Program-made: the position numbers and the translations under genes
Shown here: piece after piece, positions 7,271-15,692 of the stretch
How positions within the stretch are numbered: the first letter of the stretch is position 1
How the letters are laid out: each line of letters starts with the position of its first letter
Notes under the pieces: generated by a model
Told to the model about the DNA's origin: nothing
The model's input: the letters and a program-made list of their open reading frames with translations, nothing else
The model's database searches: none
Assembly: GCF_003568865.1 (NCBI RefSeq)
Contig: NZ_CP031115.1
Coordinates: forward strand, 2,294,001 to 2,358,000
Length of the DNA: 64,000 nucleotides
Direction: 5' to 3'
Source of the DNA: Rubrobacter indicoceani
Lineage (GTDB): Bacteria; Actinomycetota; Rubrobacteria; Rubrobacterales; Rubrobacteraceae

Positions 7271-8287
7271 GTGCTCACAAACAACGCGGTGTACGTAGAG
7301 GGCAGAAAAAGCGCGGAGCCGGACTCCCTGAGAAGTACGTATGAGATCATCCGCCGAAACCACGCCGGGGTTGCCTGGATCGGCCTCTACAAGCCGACCG
7401 ACAGGGAGTTCGCCTCCGTCGCCGAGGAGTTCGGGCTGCACGAACTCGCCGTCGAGGACGCGATAAAGGCTCACCAGAGACCGAAGCTCGAACGCTACGG
7501 CGATACGCTCTTCGTGGTGCTGCGCCCCGCCCGCTACGTGGACGCCGAAGAAGATGTGAAGTTCAGCGAGATACACATATTCGTCGGGGAGAACTTCGTT
7601 GTAACGGTCCGGCACGGCGAGTCGCCCGACACCGCAGACTTAAAGCAGCGGCTCGAAGAACGCCCCGACCTGCTCGTACACGGTCCCGAGGCGATACTCT
7701 ATGCGCTGCTGGATCAGGTCGTGGACCGTTACCGGCCCGTCGTGGAGGGCCTCGAGAACGACATAGACGAGATAGAGGCCGAGGTCTTCAGCGGCAACCC
7801 GAACGCCTCCCGGCGCATCTACGAGCTTTCGCGGGAGGTTATAGAGTTCCAGCGGGCGACGAAGCCGCTCGTGGGGATGCTCGACGGCCTTACGGCGGGC
7901 TTCGAGAAATACGGCATAGATCAGGAACTCCAGCGGTATCTGCGCGACGTACAGGACCACGTGCTCCAGGTGGTCGAGCAGGTAGAGGGGTTCCGGCAGA
8001 TCCTCCAGAACATCCTGAGCGTCAACCTCACCCTTGTCAGCGTGCAGCAAAACGAAGAGGTGAAGGGGCTCACCGAGGTCTCCATAAAACAGAACGACGA
8101 GGTAAAGAAGATCAGCGCCTGGGCCGCCATCCTTTTTGCCCCGACCGCGATAGCCGGGGTCTACGGGATGAACTTCGACGACATGCCCGAGCTGCACTGG
8201 AGCCTCGGGTACCCTTTCGCCCTCGGCCTCATGTTCCTTGTCTGCATGACGCTATTCTTTATCTTCAAGAACCGGGGCTGGCTGTAG
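7271..8287 (+). CDS. corA: Magnesium/cobalt transporter CorA
   Basis: 338 residues from the GTG at 7271, which has GGAAGG about 10 bases upstream; further in-frame codons upstream lie in the leader. The large cytoplasmic N-terminal domain is acidic and helical. Two membrane segments follow at the C-terminus: AWAAILFAPTAIAGVYGMNF, ending in the selectivity motif GMN (about 299-301), and YPFALGLMFLVCMTLFFIF, then a basic tail (KNRGWL). The MPEL loop after GMN is also conserved. CorA is a pentameric channel for Mg2+ (also Co2+, Ni2+) in the cytoplasmic membrane. It is convergent with the UXS gene; a weak CCGG/CCGG hairpin with five T follows the stop. Confidence 0.96.
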   Translation: MLTNNAVYVEGRKSAEPDSLRSTYEIIRRNHAGVAWIGLYKPTDREFASVAEEFGLHELAVEDAIKAHQRPKLERYGDTLFVVLRPARYVDAEEDVKFSEIHIFVGENFVVTVRHGESPDTADLKQRLEERPDLLVHGPEAILYALLDQVVDRYRPVVEGLENDIDEIEAEVFSGNPNASRRIYELSREVIEFQRATKPLVGMLDGLTAGFEKYGIDQELQRYLRDVQDHVLQVVEQVEGFRQILQNILSVNLTLVSVQQNEEVKGLTEVSIKQNDEVKKISAWAAILFAPTAIAGVYGMNFDDMPELHWSLGYPFALGLMFLVCMTLFFIFKNRGWL

Positions 8288-8435
8288 AGAAAGGCCGGGG
8301 TCCGGTTTTTCGGCAAGCGTGGCTGAGAGGTCCTTCTCGGGCTGCCCGGCGAGCCTGAGCCGCATCTCCCGGTGCGGTCGGGCCACGCAGCGCCTCCCCC
8401 GGCCTCCCGGCGGCCTGCCCGCGACGGGCCCGGTT

Positions 8436-9392
8436 TTATCGTTCGGAGAAGCAGCTCACCGTCTTTCGGAGTCCTTCTTCGGCCCCGACCTGCGGCTCCC
8501 AGCCGAGGCTCTCCCTTGCGCGGGTTATGTCCGGGCAACGCCGTTTGGGGTCGTCCTCCGGCAGCGGCAGGTACTCGACGCCGCGCTCGCTGCCGGTAAG
8601 GGAGAGGACAAGCTCGGCGACCTCGGCGACGGTGTACTCGACGGGGTTTCCGAGGTTGACGGGCCGGGTTTCTTCGGAGCGCATAAGCCGGAACATACCT
8701 TCGATCAGGTCGTCCACGTACTGGATGCTCCGGGTCTGCTCTCCGGCTCCGTAGACGGTGAGCGGTTCCCCGGCGAGCGCCTGACCGATGAAGTTCGGGA
8801 TCATCCGCCCGTCGTGGGACCTCATGCGCGGGCCGTAGGTGTTGAAGATACGAACCATCCGCGTATCCACCCGGTGGTGGCGATGGTAGGCCATCGTTAT
8901 GGACTCGGCGTAACGCTTCGCCTCGTCGTAGACGCCCCGAATCCCTATCGGGTTGACGTTTCCCCAGTATTCTTCGTGCTGGGGGTGGACCTTCGGGTCG
9001 CCGTAGACCTCGCTTGTCGAGGCGAGAAGGAACCTCGCATCCTTTGCGAGCGCGAGGCCGAGCGCGTTGTAGGTTCCTATCGCCCCGACCTTCAGTATCG
9101 GGATAGGGATGCGCTCGAAGTCCGCCGGGCTCGCCGGAGAAGCGAGGTGGTAAATCTCATCGAGCCCCCCCGGGACGTGGATGTACGTGGTCACGTCGTG
9201 GTCCACGTACTCGAAGTTCGGCTCGCTCCGGAGGTGTTTCACGTTGTCGAGGGAGCCGGTCCTCAGGTTGTCCATGCAGATTACGCGGTAGCCTTCGCCG
9301 ACCAGCCGCTCGCACAGATGCCCCCCGATGAAACCCGCCCCGCCCGTTACAAGGACGCGTCGGCTCCCGGAAGACCCGGCGGTTTCAGGCAC
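8436..9392 (-). CDS. UDP-glucuronate decarboxylase (UDP-xylose synthase)-like SDR
   Basis: About 318 residues of an extended SDR. The NAD-binding motif [11 protein letters not shown] is near residue 17, followed by [16 protein letters not shown] and the catalytic YDEAK (Y-x3-K), then [10 protein letters not shown] and [10 protein letters not shown]. This pattern, with [11 protein letters not shown] before the active site, matches UDP-glucuronate decarboxylases (UXS), which form UDP-xylose. The upstream gene encodes the UDP-glucose dehydrogenase that makes its substrate. I take the GTG at 9392, which overlaps the ugd stop by 8 bases; the open frame runs further into ugd without a plausible start. 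UDP-glucose 4-epimerase activity is a less likely alternative. Confidence 0.85.
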   Translation of the reverse strand: MPETAGSSGSRRVLVTGGAGFIGGHLCERLVGEGYRVICMDNLRTGSLDNVKHLRSEPNFEYVDHDVTTYIHVPGGLDEIYHLASPASPADFERIPIPILKVGAIGTYNALGLALAKDARFLLASTSEVYGDPKVHPQHEEYWGNVNPIGIRGVYDEAKRYAESITMAYHRHHRVDTRMVRIFNTYGPRMRSHDGRMIPNFIGQALAGEPLTVYGAGEQTRSIQYVDDLIEGMFRLMRSEETRPVNLGNPVEYTVAEVAELVLSLTGSERGVEYLPLPEDDPKRRCPDITRARESLGWEPQVGAEEGLRKTVSCFSER

Positions 9393-10767
9393 GCCCGAAG
9401 CCCCGGTAAACAAGGCCCGCTCCGGTGACCGCCTCGGGGTCGAGGATGTTGCGCCCGTCAACGACAAGCTTCGGGTTCTCCATCAGGGAGGCGGCCCGGG
9501 CGAGGTTCAGGTTCCGAACCTCCTCCCACTCAGTCACCATCACCACCGCGTGCGAGCCTTCAAGAGCTTCGTAGAGATCATAGACGACCCGCAGGCTGCC
9601 GCCCGAGAGCCGGGCCGCCTCCTTGCCGGCGACCGGGTCGTAGCCGACGACCCGCGCTCCGAGCGTGTCGAGGGCCTGTGCTATCTCAAGGCTCGGGGCC
9701 TCGCGAAGATCGTCGGTGTTCGGCTTGAAAGCAAGGCCGAGCAGAGCGACCCGCTTGCCTTTAAGGGTGTGGAGTTCGCGCTGGAGTTTGGTGATCACCT
9801 GCTTGCGCTGGCGTTCGTTCACCTTCACCGTCGCATCGAGTATGGCCGGTTCGTAGTCGTACTCGCGGGCGATGGAGCGAAGCGCCGCAACGTCCTTCGG
9901 AAAGCAGGAGCCGCCCCAGCCGATGCCCGCGCTCAGGAAACGGCTGCCGATCCGCTCGTCGAGGCCGATGCCCGTCGCAACGTTGCTGATATCCGCCCCG
10001 ACAAGGTCGCAGATAGCCGCGACCTCGTTTATAAAGCTGATCTTCGTCGCCAGAAAGGCGTTTGCGGCGTATTTGATCATCTCCGCGCTCGCGAGGTCGG
10101 TCGTGACGAACGGTACGCTGGTCTTGGGCCTCGGGTCCATCTCGGTCGGGAAGCTCTGCTCTATGAGCGGCCTGTAGAGTTCGCGCAGGTTCTCCAGCGC
10201 GTACCGCGAGTCGGAGCCCACGACTATCCGGTCCGGGAAAAGCGAGTCGTAGACCGCGCTCCCCTCCCTCAAGAACTCCGGGTTCGAGACAACGTGGTAC
10301 TCGGAGCCCGCAAGCCCGCCTCTCTCCCTTGCTCCCTCGCTTATGAGCATCGAGACGTAGTCCCCGCTGCCGACCGGCACGGTGCTCTTGTTGACCACCG
10401 TGAGGGGCATCTCCCGCTCCCCGCTCGCAAGCGACGCACCTATCGTCCGGGCGACGTCCGCCACGTTCGAGAGGTCTGCCGAACCATCATCGTCCGGCGG
10501 CGTGCTGACCGCGACAAAGAGGATCTCGGCCCCCTGCACGACGCCGGGCAACCCGGTGGTGAAGGATATGCTTCCCCGCTCGATGGCCTCGGAGACCATC
10601 TTCTCTAGGCGCGGCTCGTAGATGGGTATAACCCCGCGCGACAGGCTCTCGACCTTCCCGGCATCCACGTCCACGCAGACGACCCGGTGTCCGAGGTGCG
10701 CCAGACACGCCCCCGTTACCAGCCCGACGTACCCGGTGCCGACTATCCCTACCTCGAATTTCCTCAA
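9385..10767 (-). CDS. ugd: UDP-glucose 6-dehydrogenase
   Basis: 460 residues. The N-terminal NAD-binding fold starts [20 protein letters not shown]. The central domain has NPEFLREG and [20 protein letters not shown], and the catalytic cysteine is in [11 protein letters not shown]. The C-terminal UDP-binding domain carries [18 protein letters not shown] and VVDGRN. It oxidises UDP-glucose to UDP-glucuronate. TTG start at 10767 with GGAG-like sequence upstream. It overlaps the UXS gene, so the pair should convert UDP-glucose to UDP-xylose, probably for the surface polysaccharide started by the sugar transferase encoded just upstream. Confidence 0.96.
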   Translation of the reverse strand: MRKFEVGIVGTGYVGLVTGACLAHLGHRVVCVDVDAGKVESLSRGVIPIYEPRLEKMVSEAIERGSISFTTGLPGVVQGAEILFVAVSTPPDDDGSADLSNVADVARTIGASLASGEREMPLTVVNKSTVPVGSGDYVSMLISEGARERGGLAGSEYHVVSNPEFLREGSAVYDSLFPDRIVVGSDSRYALENLRELYRPLIEQSFPTEMDPRPKTSVPFVTTDLASAEMIKYAANAFLATKISFINEVAAICDLVGADISNVATGIGLDERIGSRFLSAGIGWGGSCFPKDVAALRSIAREYDYEPAILDATVKVNERQRKQVITKLQRELHTLKGKRVALLGLAFKPNTDDLREAPSLEIAQALDTLGARVVGYDPVAGKEAARLSGGSLRVVYDLYEALEGSHAVVMVTEWEEVRNLNLARAASLMENPKLVVDGRNILDPEAVTGAGLVYRGFGRA

Positions 10768-10838
10768 AGACTCCGTCTCCTGACCCGCTCCTGCCGTTTA
10801 CAGAGAGATATTACGCCGAAAAACGCCGGCGTCCGAAG

Positions 10839-12329
10839 TTAGTACGCGCCCCTGCCCCGGAGAACGGCCCGGAAGGTCCTCAGGAGAATCCCGAGATCAA
10901 GGGCGAGCGACCAGTTCTCTATGTAGTGCAGGTCGAGGCGCATCATCTCGTCGAACGGCAGGTCGCTTCTGCCGCTGACCTGCCACAAACCCGTTATACC
11001 GGGCACGGTCAGGAGCCGCCGCTTTTCGTAGTCGCTCATCTGCTCGAAGTCCCTTATCGGGAGCGGCCTCGGGCCGACGAGGCTCATGTCGCCCCTCAGA
11101 ACGTTTACGAGCTGCGGCAGCTCGTCGAGGCTCCACCGTCGCAGAAACTGTCCCGGGGCCGTAACCCTCGGGTCGCGCTTTATCTTGAAGAACGCCCCCT
11201 CTGCATCGTTGAGCCTCTCCAGCTCCGCCTGCAGAGTTCCGGCGTCCACGTACATCGAACGGAACTTGTAGCAGATAAAGGACAACTGATCGGCCCCGGC
11301 CCGCCTCTGCCGGAAGAGCGCCGGTCCCCTTGAGTTGAACCTGATAACGAGCGTTATGAGCAGGAACACCGGCAAGAGCAGGACCAGCAACCCCGATGCG
11401 ACCACCACGTCGAGCGTGCGCTTTATGCTCCACTGCAGACCTTTCGGGCGCGGGTAACGCACTTCGAGAAGCGTTGCCCCGACTTTGTTCGGGACGAGCG
11501 CGTTGTTTACGAGCGCGGACGTGGTCGGGATCATCATGACCCGCACTTTCCTGAGCCACATCGAGCGCAGAAGCTCCGCAAACCGGAAACCCTCGTGTCC
11601 CGATGCGCTCTCCGTAAGGACAACGCTCCGCGCCCTCGAGACATCGAGCATGCGCCGGAGTCGGGCAAGGGACCCCGCGCCCTCGTGGTCGAGGTCCATC
11701 CCGCCGACGTAGACGTAAGCGCCACCGCCTTCGAGCATCCGCCGAACGCGCTCGCGTTCCTGCTCGGGACCGACGACCAGCGTCGGGATGCGGCCAAGCC
11801 CCCTGCTGTAGATGTACTCCACGCTTCGACCATATACAAAGTGAGTGCCCAGACAGAGGCTTACGACAAGGGAGCCCGCGACGGCGACCTCGACCAAAAC
11901 GAAACCACTCTCCGGGTAGAGCAGCGGGCCGAGGCCCAAAAGCCCGACGCCCCAGAGAAGCCCGCTCACAAGCCCCCCGACGTCGCGCCGCTGCGGCGGG
12001 GTCCAGCTGTAGAGGTTGTGAGCCGAGAGAACGGCGAACCATCCGGCGAGCAGGAGCGGGGTCAGAAAGACCACATCCTCAAAAGCCGCCCCTCCCTCCA
12101 CCACCAGAACGGCTATAGAGAGGCTCGCCACCAGCGCACAGGCATCGGCGGTTATAAGCCCGACCCGCCCGAAGAGCCGCGAGACCGAAGAGCCGGAGAA
12201 GATCCAGCCGATCACGCCCCTCGTCGCCCCCCCGCTCTCGCGGACGATCCCCTCGAAAACATCGGGCCTATCCACGCTGTCTTCGCCATGCGCCCCGGCA
12301 GAACCCGCCGAGAGCCGTTGCTGGCGCAA
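10839..12329 (-). CDS. Polyprenyl-phosphate sugar-1-phosphate transferase (WbaP/CpsE-like)
   Basis: A 496-residue membrane enzyme. About five hydrophobic segments lie in the first 150 residues, then a CoA-binding-like middle domain (TLVVGPEQERERV), another membrane helix (VVASGLLVLLLPVFLLITLV) and the bacterial sugar transferase domain: ALFRQRRAG, CYKFRSM, DPRVTAPGQFLRRWSLDELP, MSLVGPRPLP and PGITGLWQVSGRS. It transfers a sugar phosphate to undecaprenyl phosphate, the first step in exopolysaccharide or capsule repeat-unit synthesis. It lies 70 bases upstream of ugd. The start is uncertain: TTG at 12329 or GTG near 12276, neither with a strong ribosome-binding site. Confidence 0.9.
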   Translation of the reverse strand: MRQQRLSAGSAGAHGEDSVDRPDVFEGIVRESGGATRGVIGWIFSGSSVSRLFGRVGLITADACALVASLSIAVLVVEGGAAFEDVVFLTPLLLAGWFAVLSAHNLYSWTPPQRRDVGGLVSGLLWGVGLLGLGPLLYPESGFVLVEVAVAGSLVVSLCLGTHFVYGRSVEYIYSRGLGRIPTLVVGPEQERERVRRMLEGGGAYVYVGGMDLDHEGAGSLARLRRMLDVSRARSVVLTESASGHEGFRFAELLRSMWLRKVRVMMIPTTSALVNNALVPNKVGATLLEVRYPRPKGLQWSIKRTLDVVVASGLLVLLLPVFLLITLVIRFNSRGPALFRQRRAGADQLSFICYKFRSMYVDAGTLQAELERLNDAEGAFFKIKRDPRVTAPGQFLRRWSLDELPQLVNVLRGDMSLVGPRPLPIRDFEQMSDYEKRRLLTVPGITGLWQVSGRSDLPFDEMMRLDLHYIENWSLALDLGILLRTFRAVLRGRGAY

Positions 12330-13082
12330 TGCTCAGGGACGCTGCGCTCTTGAATAACACTCTATCCTCCGTGTTTTCCTTGTTCGGAACCCGTCCTGCA
12401 CCGCTCTGCCGCGTACCGGACCATATCCGTCTGATAAAAGGCGCCAAAACCTCCGCAGCACACCCGAAAGATCACCGTGCGGTCCGGCACCCGGTCTGAG
12501 CCTTACAGGATACATTCAAGGCGGAGGCTCGAAAAGACGACCGGGAGGTCGGGCGGTGGGCCCGGAGAACCTTTTTTCTGCAAGGAGGATCGGTGTGGTT
12601 TCGCCCCGTGATGCCCAGATACCGGGGGTCTGCCTGTCCAACCGCTATAGCGTCCGCTATGGCGTTCTGGCTACAACTACCTGGTTCTTTGGGTATTGTG
12701 AACTGTCGGTCGAGTTGACATCAGCGTTGGTGTCAGATGGAAGTCTGTCGCGGTGCAATCGTGCAGGCTATCTATCGGCACATTTCAACCGGGTCACCTG
12801 AATGAAACACAAAGCCAACGGCTAGGTCCGGCGCTGTTCGGGTGTCGAAAGACAGGCAGCATCCAGACCAGAGCGCTCCCCGGAGGGGCCGCTCGTGCCG
12901 ATGGGGTCGAAACCCGAATGGTCACAAGACGTTGAGCACAAAAGCAAAGGGGTCGCTTCGGATATTCGACACTGTGACCGACCCCCGCCTGCACCGGTTA
13001 GAGGGTCACGGTTACTCCCCGTTCCGGGTATCTCCGGTTGAGATCTACCCGCCCTCTTTAGTGCCGGCGAGCACCTCCTGAC
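12330..13082. other. Intergenic region of about 750 bases without a convincing gene
   Basis: Short frames exist on both strands but none has a recognisable domain, ribosome-binding site or the codon bias of its neighbours; base composition is less GC-rich than the flanking genes. Structured elements are visible. A near-perfect dyad TGACATC-N6-GGTGTCA spans 12716-12735. A palindrome CGCTATAGCG (12643-12652) is followed by a variant copy CGCTATGGCG. An 8-base inverted pair GTGTCGAA/TTCGACAC lies at 12842-12849 and 12965-12972. The promoter for the sugar transferase operon (minus strand) must lie at the left end. Confidence 0.6.
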
Positions 13083-14339
13083 CTAGCAAGCGGGAAGGCT
13101 CAGGCGGAACGAGGCGCCCCCGCCCGGCGCGTTGCCGGCGCAGAGATCGCCCCCCTGGGCGCGGGCGAGGTCGCGGGCGATGGCGAGCCCGAGCCCCGTA
13201 CCTCCGCCCACACCTCCGCCAGAGCCGGGTGTCCGGGCGGAGTCGGCGCGGTAGAAGCGCTCGAAGACATGGGGCAGGTGGTCTTCGGCGATACCAGCGC
13301 CGGCGTCCCGGACCGTCGCCTCGGCCTCTGCGCCCGTCCGCCGGGCAAGGACGCTCACCGTCCCTCCGGGGGGCGTGTAGGTTAAAGCGTTGTCGACAAG
13401 AACGGCAAGAACCTGCTCCGTGCGAGCGTCGTCGCCGAGAGCAAGGAGCCTGTCCTCTCCCGGGGTTTCAAGGGCCACGCCCCCGGCCTCGGCCCGGCTT
13501 CGAAACCTCTCTGCGACCTTCAGGATCGTCTGGCTCAAGTCAAAGACCTCACGTTTGAGGTCGAGCTTGCCGGCGTCTAGCCGGGCTACCAGGAGCAAGT
13601 CCGAGAGGATCGCATTCATCCTGTCTACCTCGGAGAGGATGTCGTCGGCGAGGAGCTGGTCGCCGTTGCGTTCGAGGCTGCGCCTCAGGACCTCGGCGTC
13701 GGCCCGAATCAGGGTCAGGGGGGTCTTGAGTTCATGCGAAGCATCGGCTATGAACACCCGCTGACGCTCGAAGGAGTCCCGCGCCGGGCGTACCGCGCGG
13801 CCCGCCAAAAGCAGACCCCCGATGGCCCCGAGCCCGAGCCCGCCGAGCCCCAGAGGGAGGAGAACCAGAATCAGCCGGTTCACCCGCTCCTGCGTGCTCC
13901 TGAGGGAGTGGGCGTACTGGAGCGCTCCGACGAGCTGCTCCTCGTCCCCGTATACCGGCAGGCTCACGACCCGGACGCTGCCATCCTCGCCCTGAAGCGT
14001 TCTGGAGACCGGGGTTTCCTTCTCAAAGGACTCGCGGGCCAGGCCCGGGTCCGGGAGACCGAGCCTCTCTGAAGCCGGGTCTCGTGCCGTAACCATGGCC
14101 TCCGGGTCCAAGGCGACCCAGCCGTAGGCCGAGGAGTCCTCGGCCAGCGTCGGGCGGTCCTCGTCCCGCAGGACGTTCCGGCTCTGGGTGCGGGCCTCCT
14201 GGATGAGCAGCGTGTCCTGTTGCTCGATCAGCTCCCACGAAAACCCTACGACCGAGGCGACGAGGACGAGCGTCAGGATAAGGGCCGAGATCCCGAGATA
14301 CCCGAGCGTCAGGCGTAGTCTGAGGCGCTTCAGGTCCAC
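13083..14339 (-). CDS. Sensor histidine kinase
   Basis: 418 residues. The first membrane helix is at about 13-35 (LGYLGISALILTLVLVASVVG), an extracytoplasmic sensor segment spans 36-155 and the second helix is about 156-180. The dimerisation domain holds the phospho-acceptor in ADASHELKTPL (His202). The ATPase domain has VLVDNALTYTP (N box), VRDAGAGIAEDHLPHVFERF (G1/F box) and GTGLGLAIARDLA (G2). No HAMP domain is obvious. It starts with GTG 3 bases after the response regulator stop, so the pair is co-translated. The stimulus is unknown. Confidence 0.95.
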   Translation of the reverse strand: MDLKRLRLRLTLGYLGISALILTLVLVASVVGFSWELIEQQDTLLIQEARTQSRNVLRDEDRPTLAEDSSAYGWVALDPEAMVTARDPASERLGLPDPGLARESFEKETPVSRTLQGEDGSVRVVSLPVYGDEEQLVGALQYAHSLRSTQERVNRLILVLLPLGLGGLGLGAIGGLLLAGRAVRPARDSFERQRVFIADASHELKTPLTLIRADAEVLRRSLERNGDQLLADDILSEVDRMNAILSDLLLVARLDAGKLDLKREVFDLSQTILKVAERFRSRAEAGGVALETPGEDRLLALGDDARTEQVLAVLVDNALTYTPPGGTVSVLARRTGAEAEATVRDAGAGIAEDHLPHVFERFYRADSARTPGSGGGVGGGTGLGLAIARDLARAQGGDLCAGNAPGGGASFRLSLPAC

Positions 14340-14342
14340 TTT

Positions 14343-15026
14343 TCAGCGCTGCGGCTCGAAGGTGTAGCCGACCCCGCGAACGGTGCGGATGTGCGAGGAG
14401 GCTCCACGACGGTCGAGCTTCTTGCGCAGGTACGAGACGTAGAGGTCGACGACGTTCGTGTAGACGTCGCTTGAGCCCTCCCAGGCCGTGTCGAGCAGGA
14501 TCTCCCGGGAGAAGACCTGCCCGGGGCGGCGCATCAGGGTCGCAAGCAGTGCAAACTCCCGGGCGCTCAGCTCTATCCGTTCCCGCCCGCGCCAGACGGC
14601 GTGCCGGGTCGGGTCCAGCGTCAGGTCCCCCGCCACCATCGCCGAGTCCTCCGAACGCTTCTCCTCCCGCGGCCACCTGACAAGGGCCCGCACCCGCGCG
14701 AGCAGCTCGGAGAAGGCGAACGGCTTCAGCAGGTAGTCATCGGCCCCGGCATCGAGACCCTCGACGCGGTCCTCGACCTGGCCTCTCGCCGTCAGCATCA
14801 GGACGGGAACGCTCATCTGCGCCACCCGGAGCCTCCGGACAAGCTGTACGCCGTCGAGTTCCGGCAGCATCCAGTCTACAAGGAGCAGGTCGAAAGGCTC
14901 CACGAGGGCCTTCGCGAGCCCCGAGCGTCCATCGAAGACAACCTCCACCGAGTAGCCCTCCTCACCGAGTACGCGGGAGATCAGGGCCGCGAGCCGCGAG
15001 TCGTCTTCTATGATCAGTATGCGCAT
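14343..15026 (-). CDS. OmpR/PhoB-family response regulator
   Basis: 227 residues. The receiver domain (1-120) has the acidic pocket EDD at 7-9, the phospho-acceptor D51 in LLLVDWMLPELDG, and the conserved T and K (MLTARG, YLLKPF). The C-terminal winged helix (about 130-225) shows LSAREFALLATLMRRPGQVFSREIL, VDLYVSYLRKKLD and IRTVRGVGYTF. It binds DNA and controls transcription in response to the adjacent histidine kinase. It is first in a two-gene minus-strand operon and divergent from the stress membrane protein gene at 15184, which could be a target. Confidence 0.96.
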   Translation of the reverse strand: MRILIIEDDSRLAALISRVLGEEGYSVEVVFDGRSGLAKALVEPFDLLLVDWMLPELDGVQLVRRLRVAQMSVPVLMLTARGQVEDRVEGLDAGADDYLLKPFAFSELLARVRALVRWPREEKRSEDSAMVAGDLTLDPTRHAVWRGRERIELSAREFALLATLMRRPGQVFSREILLDTAWEGSSDVYTNVVDLYVSYLRKKLDRRGASSHIRTVRGVGYTFEPQR

Positions 15027-15183
15027 CCTTCGGTTTTACCCGGGCCGGGCCATCAGAACACCAGTTCGGAACGCCTGCTTTCTGTGAAGACTCTCATCCT
15101 GCTCAAAGAGCACTCACAGGCCCGGTGGGAAATATACCCCGAAAGAGAAGTGACCAGAAAATAGAGAGATGGAGGTACCTGAT

Positions 15184-15441
15184 ATGGGTCTCATATCCTG
15201 GATAATCGTCGGGCTGATAGCCGGCTTGCTGGCGAAGTGGATCATGCCGGGGGACGGACCGGGCGGGCTGCTGATGACCTTGATCCTCGGCATGGCCGGG
15301 GCCTCGGTCGGAGGTTTCCTTGTAGGGCTTATCGGCGGCACGGGCGCGACGGGGTTCAACATATGGTCGATCCTGGTCGCAACCCTCGGGGCTGTAGCGC
15401 TGCTTTTCGTCTACAACCTTATCGCCCGGCGCAGCGTCTAG
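15184..15441 (+). CDS. GlsB/YeaQ/YmgE family stress response membrane protein
   Basis: 85 residues from the ATG at 15184, chosen because GGAGG lies 8 bases upstream. It opens with GLISWIIVGLIAGLLAKWIMPG, the family N-terminus, then a glycine-rich second membrane helix (LILGMAGASVGGFLVGLI) and a third (WSILVATLGAVALLFVYNLIARR). These transglycosylase-associated proteins are small inner-membrane proteins induced by acid, envelope or general stress. It is the first gene of a tight plus-strand run continuing to 21254, though 37 bases separate it from the next gene and it may also be transcribed alone. Confidence 0.9.
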   Translation: MGLISWIIVGLIAGLLAKWIMPGDGPGGLLMTLILGMAGASVGGFLVGLIGGTGATGFNIWSILVATLGAVALLFVYNLIARRSV

Positions 15442-15478
15442 CCTGCCGGGCCACACACACTTTTCTGGAGGTGACTTT

Positions 15479-15679
15479 ATGAACCGTGCACTGGCATGCT
15501 CGCTGGCGATCGTCTTCCTTGTCTCGTCGGTGGGTTGCGCCCGGTCGGTCGAGGACAGCGTCGAGGAGGAGCTCGAGACCCAGGAGGAGACGTCCGAAAC
15601 CTCGGCGGTGGATGGGGCCGGAAGCTCCGGGGTGGCTGCGCCTGGCATCCGGCTCGCCATCACACCGCTCCAGCACTAA
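15479..15679 (+). CDS. Small predicted lipoprotein
   Basis: 66 residues, no recognised family. A short signal peptide (NRALACSLAIVFLVSSVG) ends in a lipobox-like SSVGC at about residues 16-20, so the mature part would be lipid-anchored outside the membrane. The rest is acidic (EDSVEEELETQEETSE) and probably disordered. GGAGGTGA precedes the ATG. It ends 13 bases before the permease start, so it belongs to the permease operon and could be an accessory or tether, but nothing shows that directly. Confidence 0.6.
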   Translation: MNRALACSLAIVFLVSSVGCARSVEDSVEEELETQEETSETSAVDGAGSSGVAAPGIRLAITPLQH

Positions 15680-15692
15680 AAAAAGGAGAAGT

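Noticed and set aside
12556-12801. An 81-codon plus-strand frame in the 12.3-13.1 kb gap.
   Set aside because: No ribosome-binding site, no domain and codon use unlike the neighbouring genes.
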